This document shows, piece by piece, positions 53,226 through 64,000 of a stretch of DNA of 64,000 nt. The notes beneath the pieces were generated by a model that saw only the letters and a program-made list of their open reading frames with translations, was not told the DNA's origin and made no database searches. The stretch's first letter is position 1; every line of letters starts with the position of its first letter. Origin of the DNA: Takakia lepidozioides (taxonomy: Eukaryota > Streptophyta > Takakiopsida > Takakiales > Takakiaceae); assembly GCA_030704615.1 (NCBI GenBank), contig CM060731.1, positions 70,350,756 to 70,414,755 on the forward strand, in the 5' to 3' direction. Made by a program: the position numbers and the translations under genes.

Positions 53226-55755
53226 CGAAATTAACGATTATGCGAAACTAACACATAAAGAACAAGTAGCCCATCTGATGAACATGTTACACTATAGGCG
53301 TGGCTTTTTCTCCATAACAGACGCGAGTGTAGGCAATGAGGCTTCACCTCACATTTAGGGTCCTCACCCATGGACAATTTCGCACTACAAAACTAGCATG
53401 AGAAGAAATCACATTGTAGCTAAAAGGATGAATAGGTCACTTTTAAAGGCCCCACCATTCCTTTTGGATGTGGGATTGTTGGGTGATGGGATTTCGTATT
53501 GAAAGTCTCAACTCAAGCTATACCACTAAGGGTTTCTCAATGCGAAACCCACCATTGCTTAGGTTTGTGCCCATATCACATATCATTCTCAATGCGAAAT
53601 TCACCGCCGCCGCTATAGGTATAGTTTCTGACTGCACTACAAAAGGTTTCGCCTTGCTGAATTGGCGCATATGTATCGTACAAATGCACCAGTCTTCTAT
53701 ACCCGCTTATGGTTTTATTCCATTTTGAAAACATATAACTCCTATGACAGAGGTTTAAAAACATAAAACTCCCATGACCGTGGGTTGTGCTCATGCGTGA
53801 GCATGCTCACGTTGTGCTCACATGATACCAACCCCCGCGTAAGCACAATGTGAGCAGAAAAAACACCCCACTTGAGTAGGATCCACGATTATGGGGGTGA
53901 TAGGTATGCAGCGGAAATACGTTTAATACATGGATATAAGGTCTTTCTGCGTTGATAGGGTCTACATGATGTGTAACAATATTTTAAACATATAGAAGGA
54001 GCTTGAAAGGGAGAAACCTACCAAAAAACTTTAAAAAAAAAAAAAACCTAATTTTGCTGGCGAAACCCAAGTTTTGCAGGCGAAAATCCAAGTTTCTCCG
54101 GCAAAACCCTTTTTTTGGGTGGTTCTTGGGGATGCTCTACACACAATGATTACCCAACGCCACATTGTTTTTGCTCGCTAACCTTTCAGTTCTAGCTAAA
54201 GTTTCATCCAGGGCCTCTGTCCCTTTTCTCGGAAAAAAAAGAAAAGAAAAAGTCTAGCAGATGTATTTGTTTGTCTTTGTGCTAACATGAGTTAAGCTTT
54301 GGACAATTAGTTTCCTAAGTTTTGTGGCGTGAGCGCAGTTTTCAGATAGTTTCCTATATTTTTCGCGTGGGCACATTTTGGTTTCACTCTCACATATTCT
54401 CCAAATTCTTGGGGAATATGCAGAATATGCCTCTGTGCTCAGGTAAGCAGGCTTAGGCTGGCATGTGCGTGCTCACACACACTACCCAACCTCCGCATTG
54501 AGGGCTTTCCAGTGGTATCAAGTATCAAGACCCCGGGCAAAGGCCGTTGCGGATTGGGAGATGTCAACGACGCCACAAAACAAAACAAACAAAATGAAAT
54601 GAAACAAAACAAAACAAACTACCTTGCTTAAAAAGATGGATGATGGGCAAGCGAGTAGATGAGCCACATGCCGTTTGAATGCGGCAGCATGGATTTTGTT
54701 GCTGTACAGGGCAGTACCCGTGCCTGCAATTGACCACTATGGTGAAGAGTAGTCCCAAGGACTGTGACCTTACAGACCTCAGTCAAGCACTACCCTTCAA
54801 TTCATCTGGATCTGTAAGTTCACTTGCAGGTGTTCTCAAAACTTGGCTCAAGTACTCTTTCAATGAAGGAGGAGGACCAGACGAGGTGAGAGATGAGTCT
54901 ACCAGCACAGCTTGTGAACTCATGTTGCAGACAGATGACTCGTGCAACTGTGAGAACCCACAACTACACTGGTTCAAGCAAGGCTAGTAGTCAACACAAG
55001 AGAAAATGCTTCAGCATGATGATTAAAGGGGGTGGGGGAAGAAAACATTGGAGTTCCGGCAGTAACATGCACAAGACTCCCTGCATGTCACAAACTCCAA
55101 ACAAGGGCCGACTGAGGCTTTGACCTGTAGTCAGCAAGCTTGCTCACTGACCCTTCTGTCTGTGACCTCTGAAGTACCCCCACTTGCAAAACTTAGTGCC
55201 TGGATGAACCACTCTACCAGGACAGTCGCCACAAATGCTCCAGTAGCACTTACCGCAACAACAAAACACACTTACCTGCAAAAGTCTAGAGTAAACAGAC
55301 CATTGCACCTCCTTTTCGCTGGTTAATGCTTCTCCTCTTACAGAGCTTTCTCTGCAGAACTAAACAAATGAGTTTAAGAAATTGAATTGTAGCCGCCGTC
55401 AACACTGATTTTCAATGCTTTTAGCATTTGCTTCTTCCATGCCAGCCTCTGTGACATTAATGTACTCCCCAGAACCACTGTTGCCAAGCAGCAGTCATGC
55501 GGTGAAGATAGTCCAATTACTCTATGTCGGCTGCGGCTTAGTCCAGGGATATAGCCAGATTGTTGTGGCAGGACGTATCAATTGGTCCACACACGTACAA
55601 TTCTACTTTTCAAAGGCTTCTCAATGTTGACATAGCCATTCTCAATCACCTTCTTCCTGGGAAAAAAACTTTCACTCTCTCTTTACCGTTTCGATCATGA
55701 TAGACCGACCACTACAGCCCAAAATAACAACAGACAAAAACGTGCTCCTCAACTG
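53226..55755. other. Repeat-rich spacer and downstream flank of the sterol reductase
   Basis: Contains three related ~90-bp stretches built on AATGCGAAA/CACTAAGGGTTTC (53390-53660) and a terminal piece of the (AAAAC)n SINE-like repeat at 54500-54620. A 102-codon plus-strand frame at 54679-54987 has no recognisable domain. The last few hundred bases are probably the 3' untranslated region of the minus-strand gene. Confidence 0.35.
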
Positions 55756-58700
55756 CTACTCAGTGTCAGGCTTCTCAATGTCAGTAAATCCATTCTCAGA
55801 CACCTTGGCCTCTTCCTCAGCCACTTCAGCCTCTGTCTTTCTTCCCTTCTTGGACTTGTAATAAACCCCCATAAACGTCCCCACTGCCTTGTACTTCTCT
55901 CGGCACTGATGGTAGAGAGTTGCATCAAACATCCTCCAGAAGTCGCGTTCATTGAGCTCAGAAACTGCATACTGAGGCTGGAAAGAATGATTCTCAATCA
56001 TCCACGCCTCCAGCTTTTTGACAGCCTCAACCCCATCATAGACCTCACCATTGAAAACAGGCCGCGGTGTATAATATACCCCAACATCAGTGAACATTTG
56101 TGCAAAAGGCGTGTCACCAGGCCGCCTAGCATATTCAAACCCTGGCTCGGGGTTAATCATGGTCTTGATAGGAGTCTTGTAAAGGCGGTGAGGACACAAC
56201 CAAATTGGGTAAACCTGCATTGATAAGAGGGCTAAGTATTGGAAAGAAGAATTTATTTTCCTATCACTGACCATGGCTTAATTTCTGAGGAGTTTTGGCA
56301 TATACCCCGTTTATGTTGTATAGCATATGAACTTGACGAGACAAACAAATTGCTAGATTATATTGATAGCTAAAAATAAAGTTCTCCCATCCTTCTAAAT
56401 TAGACCAACTGGGGAAACTTGTTGAGCTCATCCACTGAGAAATTGTGCCTTTCATCGTTCAAAATCTGGAAATTCTTCATTGAGATTGCCACCCAACCTA
56501 AAAGGATTGTGGCCTGCGGGATCAACGGGTGCAATTCTGCAGCATCTGCATAGTAGCAAGTTATCACAAATAGGAAAACACTCTCAACCAATAGCTGGGG
56601 CTCTCCTCACTACATGGGCGGCACGAGGAAGGCCATACCTCAAATTCACGTTCTGAAAATTCGAGGGCATCTCCAACCTTGTATGCAGGCACCAGCATGT
56701 CCTGGATGACGTGACGCTCATGGTAGTAGTTGCGGATGGCATCCCCCTGCGTCCACACAGTTAAACAAGCCCTTAACACAAGACAACAACTATCACTTGC
56801 AAGTGACACCAACCAGGTCGTAGTCTAGAATAATTCGTCTGCATGTGACTTCTAAGAACTAGTTTCAACCAATCACGGTTCGAAGCAATGTCTGAACATT
56901 CACAGGGATGCACAGACAATTGTGCCTACCCTGTGCAGATGATAGATGATCCGATGCTTGCTGGCCATTAAACATGGAACAGCATAGTAAAGCAACAGTT
57001 TGCAAGGACGGTAAGTGCAACCCACTCTTGCAAACAAAATAAGTTTGCTAAAAGACGAGGTAACAGCCATCCTATCCATTCAACATGGTTTTCATGCACT
57101 GCGAACATACCTGGGTCGCTTTCAGAAAGGAGACCTTGGGAGGCATCATCCATCCGAAAAACCAGCGGAACCACCACTGGTCTCCAAAGGGCAAAATAAG
57201 TTTGCCTTCCCAGTAGAGACAGCGTGTGTGGCGGTGATAATACTGTCGTGTGGGAATATACTCCACAAACTCACCTTTTGTCAGGGCTGTCTGTGCATGT
57301 TGGTAGAACCAGGGCTTGAACCACCAGCCCACCTGCAGGGATTACAAGTTAACCACGACGGTTAGGAGAGAAGCAATGAAATCTGTGAATAATGCATCCC
57401 TCCTTCCACAGCAAATGTCCAAAAATCTTGCATAAGAAAAGAAGGCATGACAGACTGTTCATGATCATTCTCGAATAAGGCTAGCTCACAAGCCCACCTC
57501 ATTAATCTTATTCCCTTTCTTCTTTGCCTCCTCCTTTGATGCATAGCGCCCTGTCATCATTACGCCTTCCATCTCAGAATAGATCATGCCTTCAACAAAT
57601 TCTGGTACCTTCTCAGGATTGTCTTGGTCCCCATCACGGGGCATGTATGAATCATTATATGCCTGTGCCAGTTCCTTCAAAGTTCCTTTCGCAGGCTTAT
57701 ATGTCACTTTCATGTACTCCTTCACCTCAATCAGCTTGATCTCAGCTGCAACCAGCAGTCCCAGGGTACCTTGTGACCAGGGGATGGCATAGAAGAGGTC
57801 TGAGTATTCATTGTCAGCAGTTGCATGCACCAAGCGTCCGTCAGCAAGGATGATTTCATACGCAACGACGGTGTCAGAAAAGAGACCATAAATATGAGAG
57901 CTTCCTTCAATTCCATAGCCATTAATGAGACCACCAACAGTCAGATCATCAAGCTCTGCAACCACAGCAAGGGCCAGACCCATTGGAACAGTCATTCTGG
58001 TAATTTGGCCCATGTTGACCAAAGGCTCGCAACGTGCAATCTTGTTCTCCACATCAATCTCCAGAATCTGCCCACAGAGACATTCCTGGGGTTAAAAGAA
58101 ATTTGTCACACTCTTGGTGTGTACCTTGCCTTAGTATAACCCGGCTGATCCTAATCTCAGGTCTACAAGCATCCGTTGGCCCCTTGTGGACTGTTCATAG
58201 CACAGTAGATTCTATGAATCCGCTGAATGATAAACTTCTGTTTCCTCCATTTACTTCTACTTACCACCCAGTAGAGAACGCATTATGAAGAGTAGACGTT
58301 AGCCCACTCCAATCACAACATTCCCCAGCACAGGATGGGCGAGCTGATAGAAATTCCTATTTCATAACTTAGTGATATACACCAGGCTTTTCATGGAATG
58401 ATAAGATAGATATCCACTCTGATAGTTTTCTCTGCTAGCCTGTGCAAATCATGTCACCTTTATCTAGCAGTTTGACACAGGTTTCTGGTAAATCACATAA
58501 CATGCAAATCACAACTTGGACAAACAATAGACTGCCAGTTCCACAATTTTATACCTACTCTTTCTGGTGGAGATGAAGTACTGAAACAGATCAACAGGCC
58601 CAGCTCAACTGCAGCAGTGGCCTCTCAGAAAGCATCTCACCCGGACTGAACCGATGTGACTAGAAAATAGAAATTTGCTAGTGGAGACAGCCTCCTACAT

Positions 58701-59250
58701 CAAGTTCCTATGACTCTGTTTCTTGGTACAAGGTGTCAAGGTAGACCTATTGACCTAGTAACTCCAGTGTCGAGAGACAGCTTCGAGAGAGAATGGAGTG
58801 CATGAATCTCACCTACAAAGAGCAGACCCGGAGAACCGAAGGTCTGCCTATAAGGTTAGTCAAGGTTCTGGCAAGAGAGATGGGAAGAGAAAGCTCATTA
58901 ACTTGACGGAAAGACGACAAGTCGACTTCAAAGTGGCGAGCTCGTTTGTAATCCACATTACGCATTCCCACGGCAATCCATGGTTTCCTGGCTGTACACA
59001 CCAGACCGTCACGAGCAGGATCTCTGGACTGCAATCTTTTGAGGACCTTATCCACATTTTCATCATGTTCTTTCTGCCGTTTTTTTTCTGACTTCGAGGC
59101 AGACCAAATGTCTCCAAAGTAGGCCCACCAATCAAATGCCTTCGAAACAGGGAGCACCACGAATATCACAAGAATCCATCTGAACTGCACTGCCCAATCC
59201 ACCCATGACTTTGGACGCTTTGGACGCAACGGTTTTTCCAAGTCTGACAT
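55756..59250 (-). CDS. DWF1: Delta(24)-sterol reductase (DWARF1/DIMINUTO type), complete
   Basis: FAD-linked enzyme that isomerises and reduces the C24 side-chain double bond in phytosterol synthesis; membrane-bound in the endoplasmic reticulum. Five GT-AG exons on the minus strand: 59250-58903, 58067-57498, 57332-57111, 56746-56639 and 56214-55756 (TGA), giving 568 residues, about the length of Arabidopsis DWF1 (561). The N-terminal anchor is FRWILVIFVVLP; the FAD-domain region carries REPLVNMGQ-like EPLVNMGQITRMTVPMGLAL and GLINGYGIEGSSHIYGLFSD. Highly conserved KPWIAVGMRNVDYKRARHFE and YIPTRQYYHRHTRCLYWEGK follow, then YPIWLCPHRLYK and GTFMGVYYKSKKGRKTE at the C-terminus. All junctions are phase 0. 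Exon 1 starts at MSDLEKP; a GTG two codons upstream is not a plausible start. Confidence 0.95.
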
Positions 59251-61417
59251 TTTCACACGCGGAGTGAAAAATGAGAGATGGATGTTTGGAGATTACAGGG
59301 GGACGCAGAGAGGTAGCGAGTAAGCACTGCAGCACATCTCACTGTTGATGATCCGGAGGTGAGGAAAACACTGACATGCTAAGATAGAGCATCAATGGGG
59401 AGCTGCGATCGAATTAAAATGCAAGCTCACCCACTAAAACCGATAGCACAAGAGAAAGAACGGGTCCGGGGGTAGACGAGGTCACAACAGAGAACGGAAA
59501 CTAAGAAAAACAAGGGTAGAATCACACAAGCAAATACAAGGAAGAGGAAAACAAACAAATGGAAGAGAAGGAGAAAGCGAGAGCAATGCCAACGGACCCA
59601 AGACTCTAGAAGCAAGGGATCCAACAGAAACGGGGACTGACAGGTAGTCCAACGGGTCTATCCGACAGAGGAAGATGGAAAGAAAGGCTCACGTCGTAGT
59701 GGGAAGAGAGGAGGCAAGACTAACAAGAAACCAGACGGGGGTATCCAAGGACCCAGTGAGCGATACAACCAATATCTATCTGCTTGCCAAGAAAGCCTGC
59801 CACTTCGATCCCCATAAAATGCCTCCCAAAGTTCTGAATCACAAGGATCGTCCTGTGAGGCCCACATGCAATCCTGGCATCCGATGCACTCAAACAACCA
59901 ATCGCTGCATGTTTGTGTGCTGGACTTGCCAAATGTGCGGTCATCGTCATCACTGATGCAGACTGTGCATCATCATGTTTAGTCCACTGATGACCTGGAT
60001 CTCAGTCTGCCATCGACAGTTACAAAAGGACCTCGAATTACCCACCGTCGGTGCCAAGCAGAATAGAATTGTTTGGCACTTAAATTTCCAAGTGCAAACT
60101 GCAAACTTCAAACCCAAGATGCTAAACCAATCAGTGCCGACCCAGAAACTAGAATCACATGTTCCGTTGTAACTTGTAACCCCAAGAGTGGCAGAACGAG
60201 TTGATGACCTGACAAGACTGCAGGAACTCCGGAATATTAAAGCACACCCAGAGTCTGTCTGTATTACGGACAAACAACCCGTTCTGGCCCTATTAGCTTC
60301 ATGGGATGGGCCTTTGTGCGGGCCATCCTCTCTCCAACATTGGATCATGTGCAGCCTGTGTTGCATTCTTAGCAAGAATCACGTGTAATAAAGAGGAAGG
60401 AATGGAAAAAGCAGCGAATGGCCTAGTTTACGCAGTGCATCATGGAGGGAGGAGGGACCGCAAGTGCAAACCTGTTGTATGCAGACTCGATGCAAGGCAA
60501 TCAGACAGACTGTGATATCTATGTTGGTGTTGGGGTTGCATAATACATGCTTCAAGTGATTTTCAAACAAGGTAAATGTTGAAGATGTTGGTTTTCCCAT
60601 ACTCATTCATATATCCAGGTTCCTGGGTGAAGAGGGGACTCACATCCAATCAATTCCAATCTTGTCACCTTGGATTCCCTTAGATCGACAAAAATCATCA
60701 ACACCTTTGGTGTTCGTCACATAATAGGAATCCTCTGTCGATTCTGTGGCTATGTCTAGATGATCAGAACATTACTGGATGTTCAACTACTTTCTCTGCC
60801 AGTTCTATGACATCTGCCACTTGTTTGCAAGCTTGAGAACCTAAGATATGGGAGAATCCAGAAATTGCATCCTCCCATCCCATCCTGAAGAACAGTCTAA
60901 ACTACTCCCAACACCTAAAACGACCCCAAGAACCAAATCACATAACAGCAAGTCGACCATAAACTGATAAACTACCACTCCAAGTTTTCTGCAATTCCAA
61001 ATGGAATTGGGGATGGGATTTCATAAACAAAAAGCTGCCAAAACAAAAAATCAAGCCAACTTGGAAGATAAAAGAGCTTCGTAAGAAGCACTGTACAGGA
61101 GCCCAATTACCAGGTAAAAGAGCCACCCTACACAAGCAACAGGAGTTCACTAACACAGACAAACTCCATCCAAGTAATTCCCTGTTAAATAATCCCAGTT
61201 TCACAAAGATTTTTGTGACCATGTACAAGAATAGTGAAGCCCACTGCCTAGTACTAACTTCAAGACAAGTTCTTTCTCAGCAGCATTAGCATTGTCAGCT
61301 GAGAGACACTCAATTTACAACAGATTTGGCCCCTGAGCAGGATAAACCAGCTCTATGCTACATGTGAATCAAAACTATCGATCAGGCAGACCCTATGCCA
61401 GATCTTAGCTGTGCTAA
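59251..61417. other. Intergenic region between two minus-strand genes
   Basis: Includes the promoter side of the sterol reductase (from 59251) and the 3' side of the myosin gene (up to 61417). No coding region or RNA gene recognised. Confidence 0.4.
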
Positions 61418-63947
61418 TCAAGGGGTAGTTCTCTTCCCCCACCACTTCTTTTTGGTTCTCTCAGCAGACTCCAAGTTGCAAAGCTTTTGGAGAACCACCT
61501 TTGTTTCCCGTAACCTTAACTTGAAATCTTTCTTCCATGTATCAAACCTCCCCTTAAGCTTTCGAAGTTCCTCGTCTGGATTGAGACTTGCCTCTGTCAA
61601 GCCTGACTTCACTTCCACCAGAAAGTCGGCATCGTCATTGAAAACCTGTGTTCGGTGGTCAAACTCTCTGATCAGATGACCAACCACTGAACGTCCAGCA
61701 TCAATTTCTCCTCGTGTCAGAGTGTACTCCGCTGCTGATTGTGGATATTTACAAGGGGTCAGACTCTGCTCGGGGCTCTTGGTGCCAAGGGTGGTATCAT
61801 CATCCCAGTCAAAGTCATCATCCTCGTGGGGGAGTAAATGCTTGGAGGCTCGCTGCCGTGACACACTGATCCGGAGATTCACAGCATCATCCTTGTTGGG
61901 AGTATGCGGCAAAGTGTCATCCATTGCAAGACTCTTTTTGGCAGCTGCGAGACTAAGTTGCAAAGATGACATCTGCTTCTGCCACATGTCCTCCATAGAA
62001 GACATCTTAGACTCATACTCCATCCAACGCGCTTCACAGTGTTGCAGCCGTTGACGCAGTAGACCATTGTCCTCCTCCTTCTCTCTTAGGGCTTTCTCAG
62101 CAATCACAGCTCGCCTTTGCAGTTCCAGTAGATACGACGGCTGCACCTTGATTGTAGTATCCTTCAACTCCTCCACTACCTGCCACAGCCCCCGTCCTCG
62201 CTGATAATCAAGATACCTGACTCAAATCTAACCTGATTCAGCAACCTAGTTATGAATGTTAGTCTGTTCTGAATATTTCCAGTTGTAAAGCCTTGAACCT
62301 AGTCAGTCAATGTCAGAATGGTATCCGAGATCTTTCAGCCACAAAACTCACTTGGCTGTACATTAATAATATAACTAAGTTAAGATGCGATGAAGTTGCC
62401 CACATGTTCTTCAGAAATGCTTGGGTGCCCATCCTGTGACACTCACATGAAAGTACTGTGCTCAACCCCCTGAAACATACAGAAGCTGTTTGATATTACA
62501 CACAATTCTGGTCAACCCAGACAAAGGGAATTTGTTTGTGCACACACCTCGGTCACTAAGACCTTGGTCGATGAAGGTATGCTGTTACCACTACCCATCT
62601 CCTTGACCTCCTGGTGTCTGTCTATTTGAACATCTCCTGAATTCTCAACTTCAGCAGCCAACTTCTCTTCTGTTTCTTGTTGGCGAGAATGCAACTCTCT
62701 TCTTGCCAGCCATGCTCGGACAACTGCAAAGTTTTACGATGTCTTAAAATCAGAAGGCTATCCAACTTTCAGCCTACTACGATGCAATGTGACATCCCTG
62801 TGAGGCGCATTTGCCTTGTTTCATCTTGTGCTTAATACAAAAACGGGCAAAGAGAAACACCTGTTTGCACTAGCACAACCATCTTCCTCCTTGACAGATA
62901 GATGCATCGCACTGCACGCCTTCGCACGTGCTTTTGAATGATAACAGCCGCCCCATGTATCCGCCGTAATTCCTGAAACTGTCGTCTTGCTTGTACACCT
63001 CTAACCACTACTCAAAACACAAGCCGCATCAACCAAGAGTTCTGAGTTCAGACACCAACATGACGGAAATGGGGCTCAACAATCACACAACTATTAGAAT
63101 ATGGTGCAGGACTTCAGTGACAACACAGTTGCTTAACAGACATGTACAGTTCAATGGTGAATGATTATGACACAGCTGCTCATGCGCATAGGAAAAGAGA
63201 GAGCAACAAACATCACAATGAACTTACAAGACTGCAAGAAAATTGTCACTTTTCGCAGCTGTATAAACTGGCATCGAACCTTGTATGCCCTGTACACACT
63301 TTGCACCCCTATAACACCCTGAAGGGTACGCAGTCGCAGATCCTCCAATATTCCTATCTGCATCATCGACGTACACCGATGGACTCAAATTAGAGAAAAC
63401 CACTGACATTTTATATGCAAACCCAGCCCATTGTATACAGAATGAGGGATCATACAACTCAAAGGACAGGTGCACAAGTACAGTGTCAGAAAGCTAAGCA
63501 AGCCACAAACAGAACAGAGGCTAGAAGAGGACGAGGTACCACATGCACCTGCACCGCATAGCATGTTTATTCATCATTCTTTCTTAGAAGATTGCTACCG
63601 AAGATAGCAGATATAAACTGTCACACACTCACCTACATAACTCCACTGGAGCTATGCTTGAAACATACAAAGACTCAGGTGGGTCTTCTTTCAGGCTCCA
63701 ATAGAATTCTTTACTCGAGATATCTCTAGTCCAAAACCAATATCTAATGGGTTTATAACACATAAAATCAACAGGAAGCTCCTTTCCAGATTCACACGCG
63801 ATGAATACCTGTCCAGCTCGGAAAAACAACTTTGTAAGTCCAACTTGGTACATCTCTGGAGCAATACCAAACTGGTGCAAGATTGCAACACACACACTTA
63901 ACATATCGTGTTGTGCAGCCAGACTTTTTGGCAGTAAAAATCCATAC
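61418..63947 (-). CDS. Class VIII myosin heavy chain, 3' half (5' half beyond the window)
   Basis: Plant-type actin motor, found at plasmodesmata, endosomes and the division site in land plants. Exons on the minus strand, phase-consistent: 63947-63809, 63357-63228, 62998-62861, 62723-62548 and 62179-61418 (stop). The first visible exon is the end of the motor (YGFLLPKSLAAQHDMLSV through YQVGLTKLFFRAGQ, the converter region). Then come IQ motifs for calmodulin binding: LQGVIGVQSVYRAYKVRCQF, HGAAVIIQKHVRRRAVRCIY and VVRAWLARRELHSRQQ. A predicted coiled coil follows (LLELQRRAVIAEKALREKEE), then the class VIII C-terminus NPDEELRKLKGRFDTWKKDF...LRLRETKVVLQKL ending KKKWWGKRTTP. The intron after LFFRAGQ is 451 bases. 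Confidence 0.92.
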
Positions 63948-64000
63948 CTGCACATAAATAACAGCACTACAAAGATCAACCACAAAGTCCTAATTTTCAG

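Noticed and set aside
54679-54987. 102-codon plus-strand frame downstream of the sterol reductase
   Set aside because: No recognisable domain and no repeat or splice support; not reported as a gene.

Overview
The window is nuclear DNA of a streptophyte, most likely a charophyte alga or an early-diverging land plant with a repeat-rich genome. The evidence is a set of intron-rich genes with GT-AG splice sites and plant-type products: a plastid-type (AMY3-like) alpha-amylase, a class VIII myosin, a DWARF1/DIMINUTO sterol reductase, an F-box/kelch protein, U1-C and a LYR-motif protein. The species cannot be fixed from the sequence alone.

Layout. 1-1843 (+): U1-C spliceosomal protein, with its first exon cut by the window edge. 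4984-11464 (+): alpha-amylase in at least 14 exons, with a tRNA-derived SINE in one intron. 11.5-17.3 kb: repeats, made of a tandem/dispersed ~107-bp array with SINE-like units, flanked by AT-rich Asn/Lys-rich coding relics on the minus strand. 17296-28962: an 11.7-kb Ty3/gypsy retroelement. 28963-31720: a tandem array of tRNA-like monomers into which that element and another ~1.9-kb element are inserted. 31939-33493 (+): LYR-motif gene. 33.5-44.9 kb: repeat desert with a dead LINE, hAT-type termini, structured SINE tails and a G-tract/palindrome block. 44906-46378 (+): F-box/kelch gene. About 46.7-48.8 kb (+): SMP-30/gluconolactonase-like gene with uncertain exons. 48.9-55.7 kb: repeats. 55756-59250 (-): complete five-exon sterol reductase. 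61418 to the right edge (-): 3' half of a class VIII myosin.

The most striking object is the retroelement. Its pol region carries a full C5-cytosine DNA methyltransferase domain (motifs I, IV, VI, VIII and X visible) between protease and reverse transcriptase, and a PHD finger after integrase. Cytosine methyltransferases inside Ty3/gypsy elements have been reported in charophytes (de Mendoza and colleagues, 2018), so the principle has a precedent. Several features of this copy look new. The sequence right after the 5' LTR is complementary to a stretch inside the LTR, which suggests self-priming. The insertion is circularly permuted within the LTR at a GACAGCTGTC palindrome, as if a 2-LTR circle had integrated, and has a CAAG target duplication. 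The leader holds an intact antisense exon of the host ribosomal protein gene RPS18, with its splice signals. The coding region has several stops and frameshifts although the LTR copies differ at only one of 356 positions.

The host genes are unrelated housekeeping functions (splicing, starch breakdown, mitochondrial assembly, proteolysis or signalling, sterol synthesis, cytoskeleton) and form no operon-like unit. Exon limits below come from reading splice sites and family conservation by eye.
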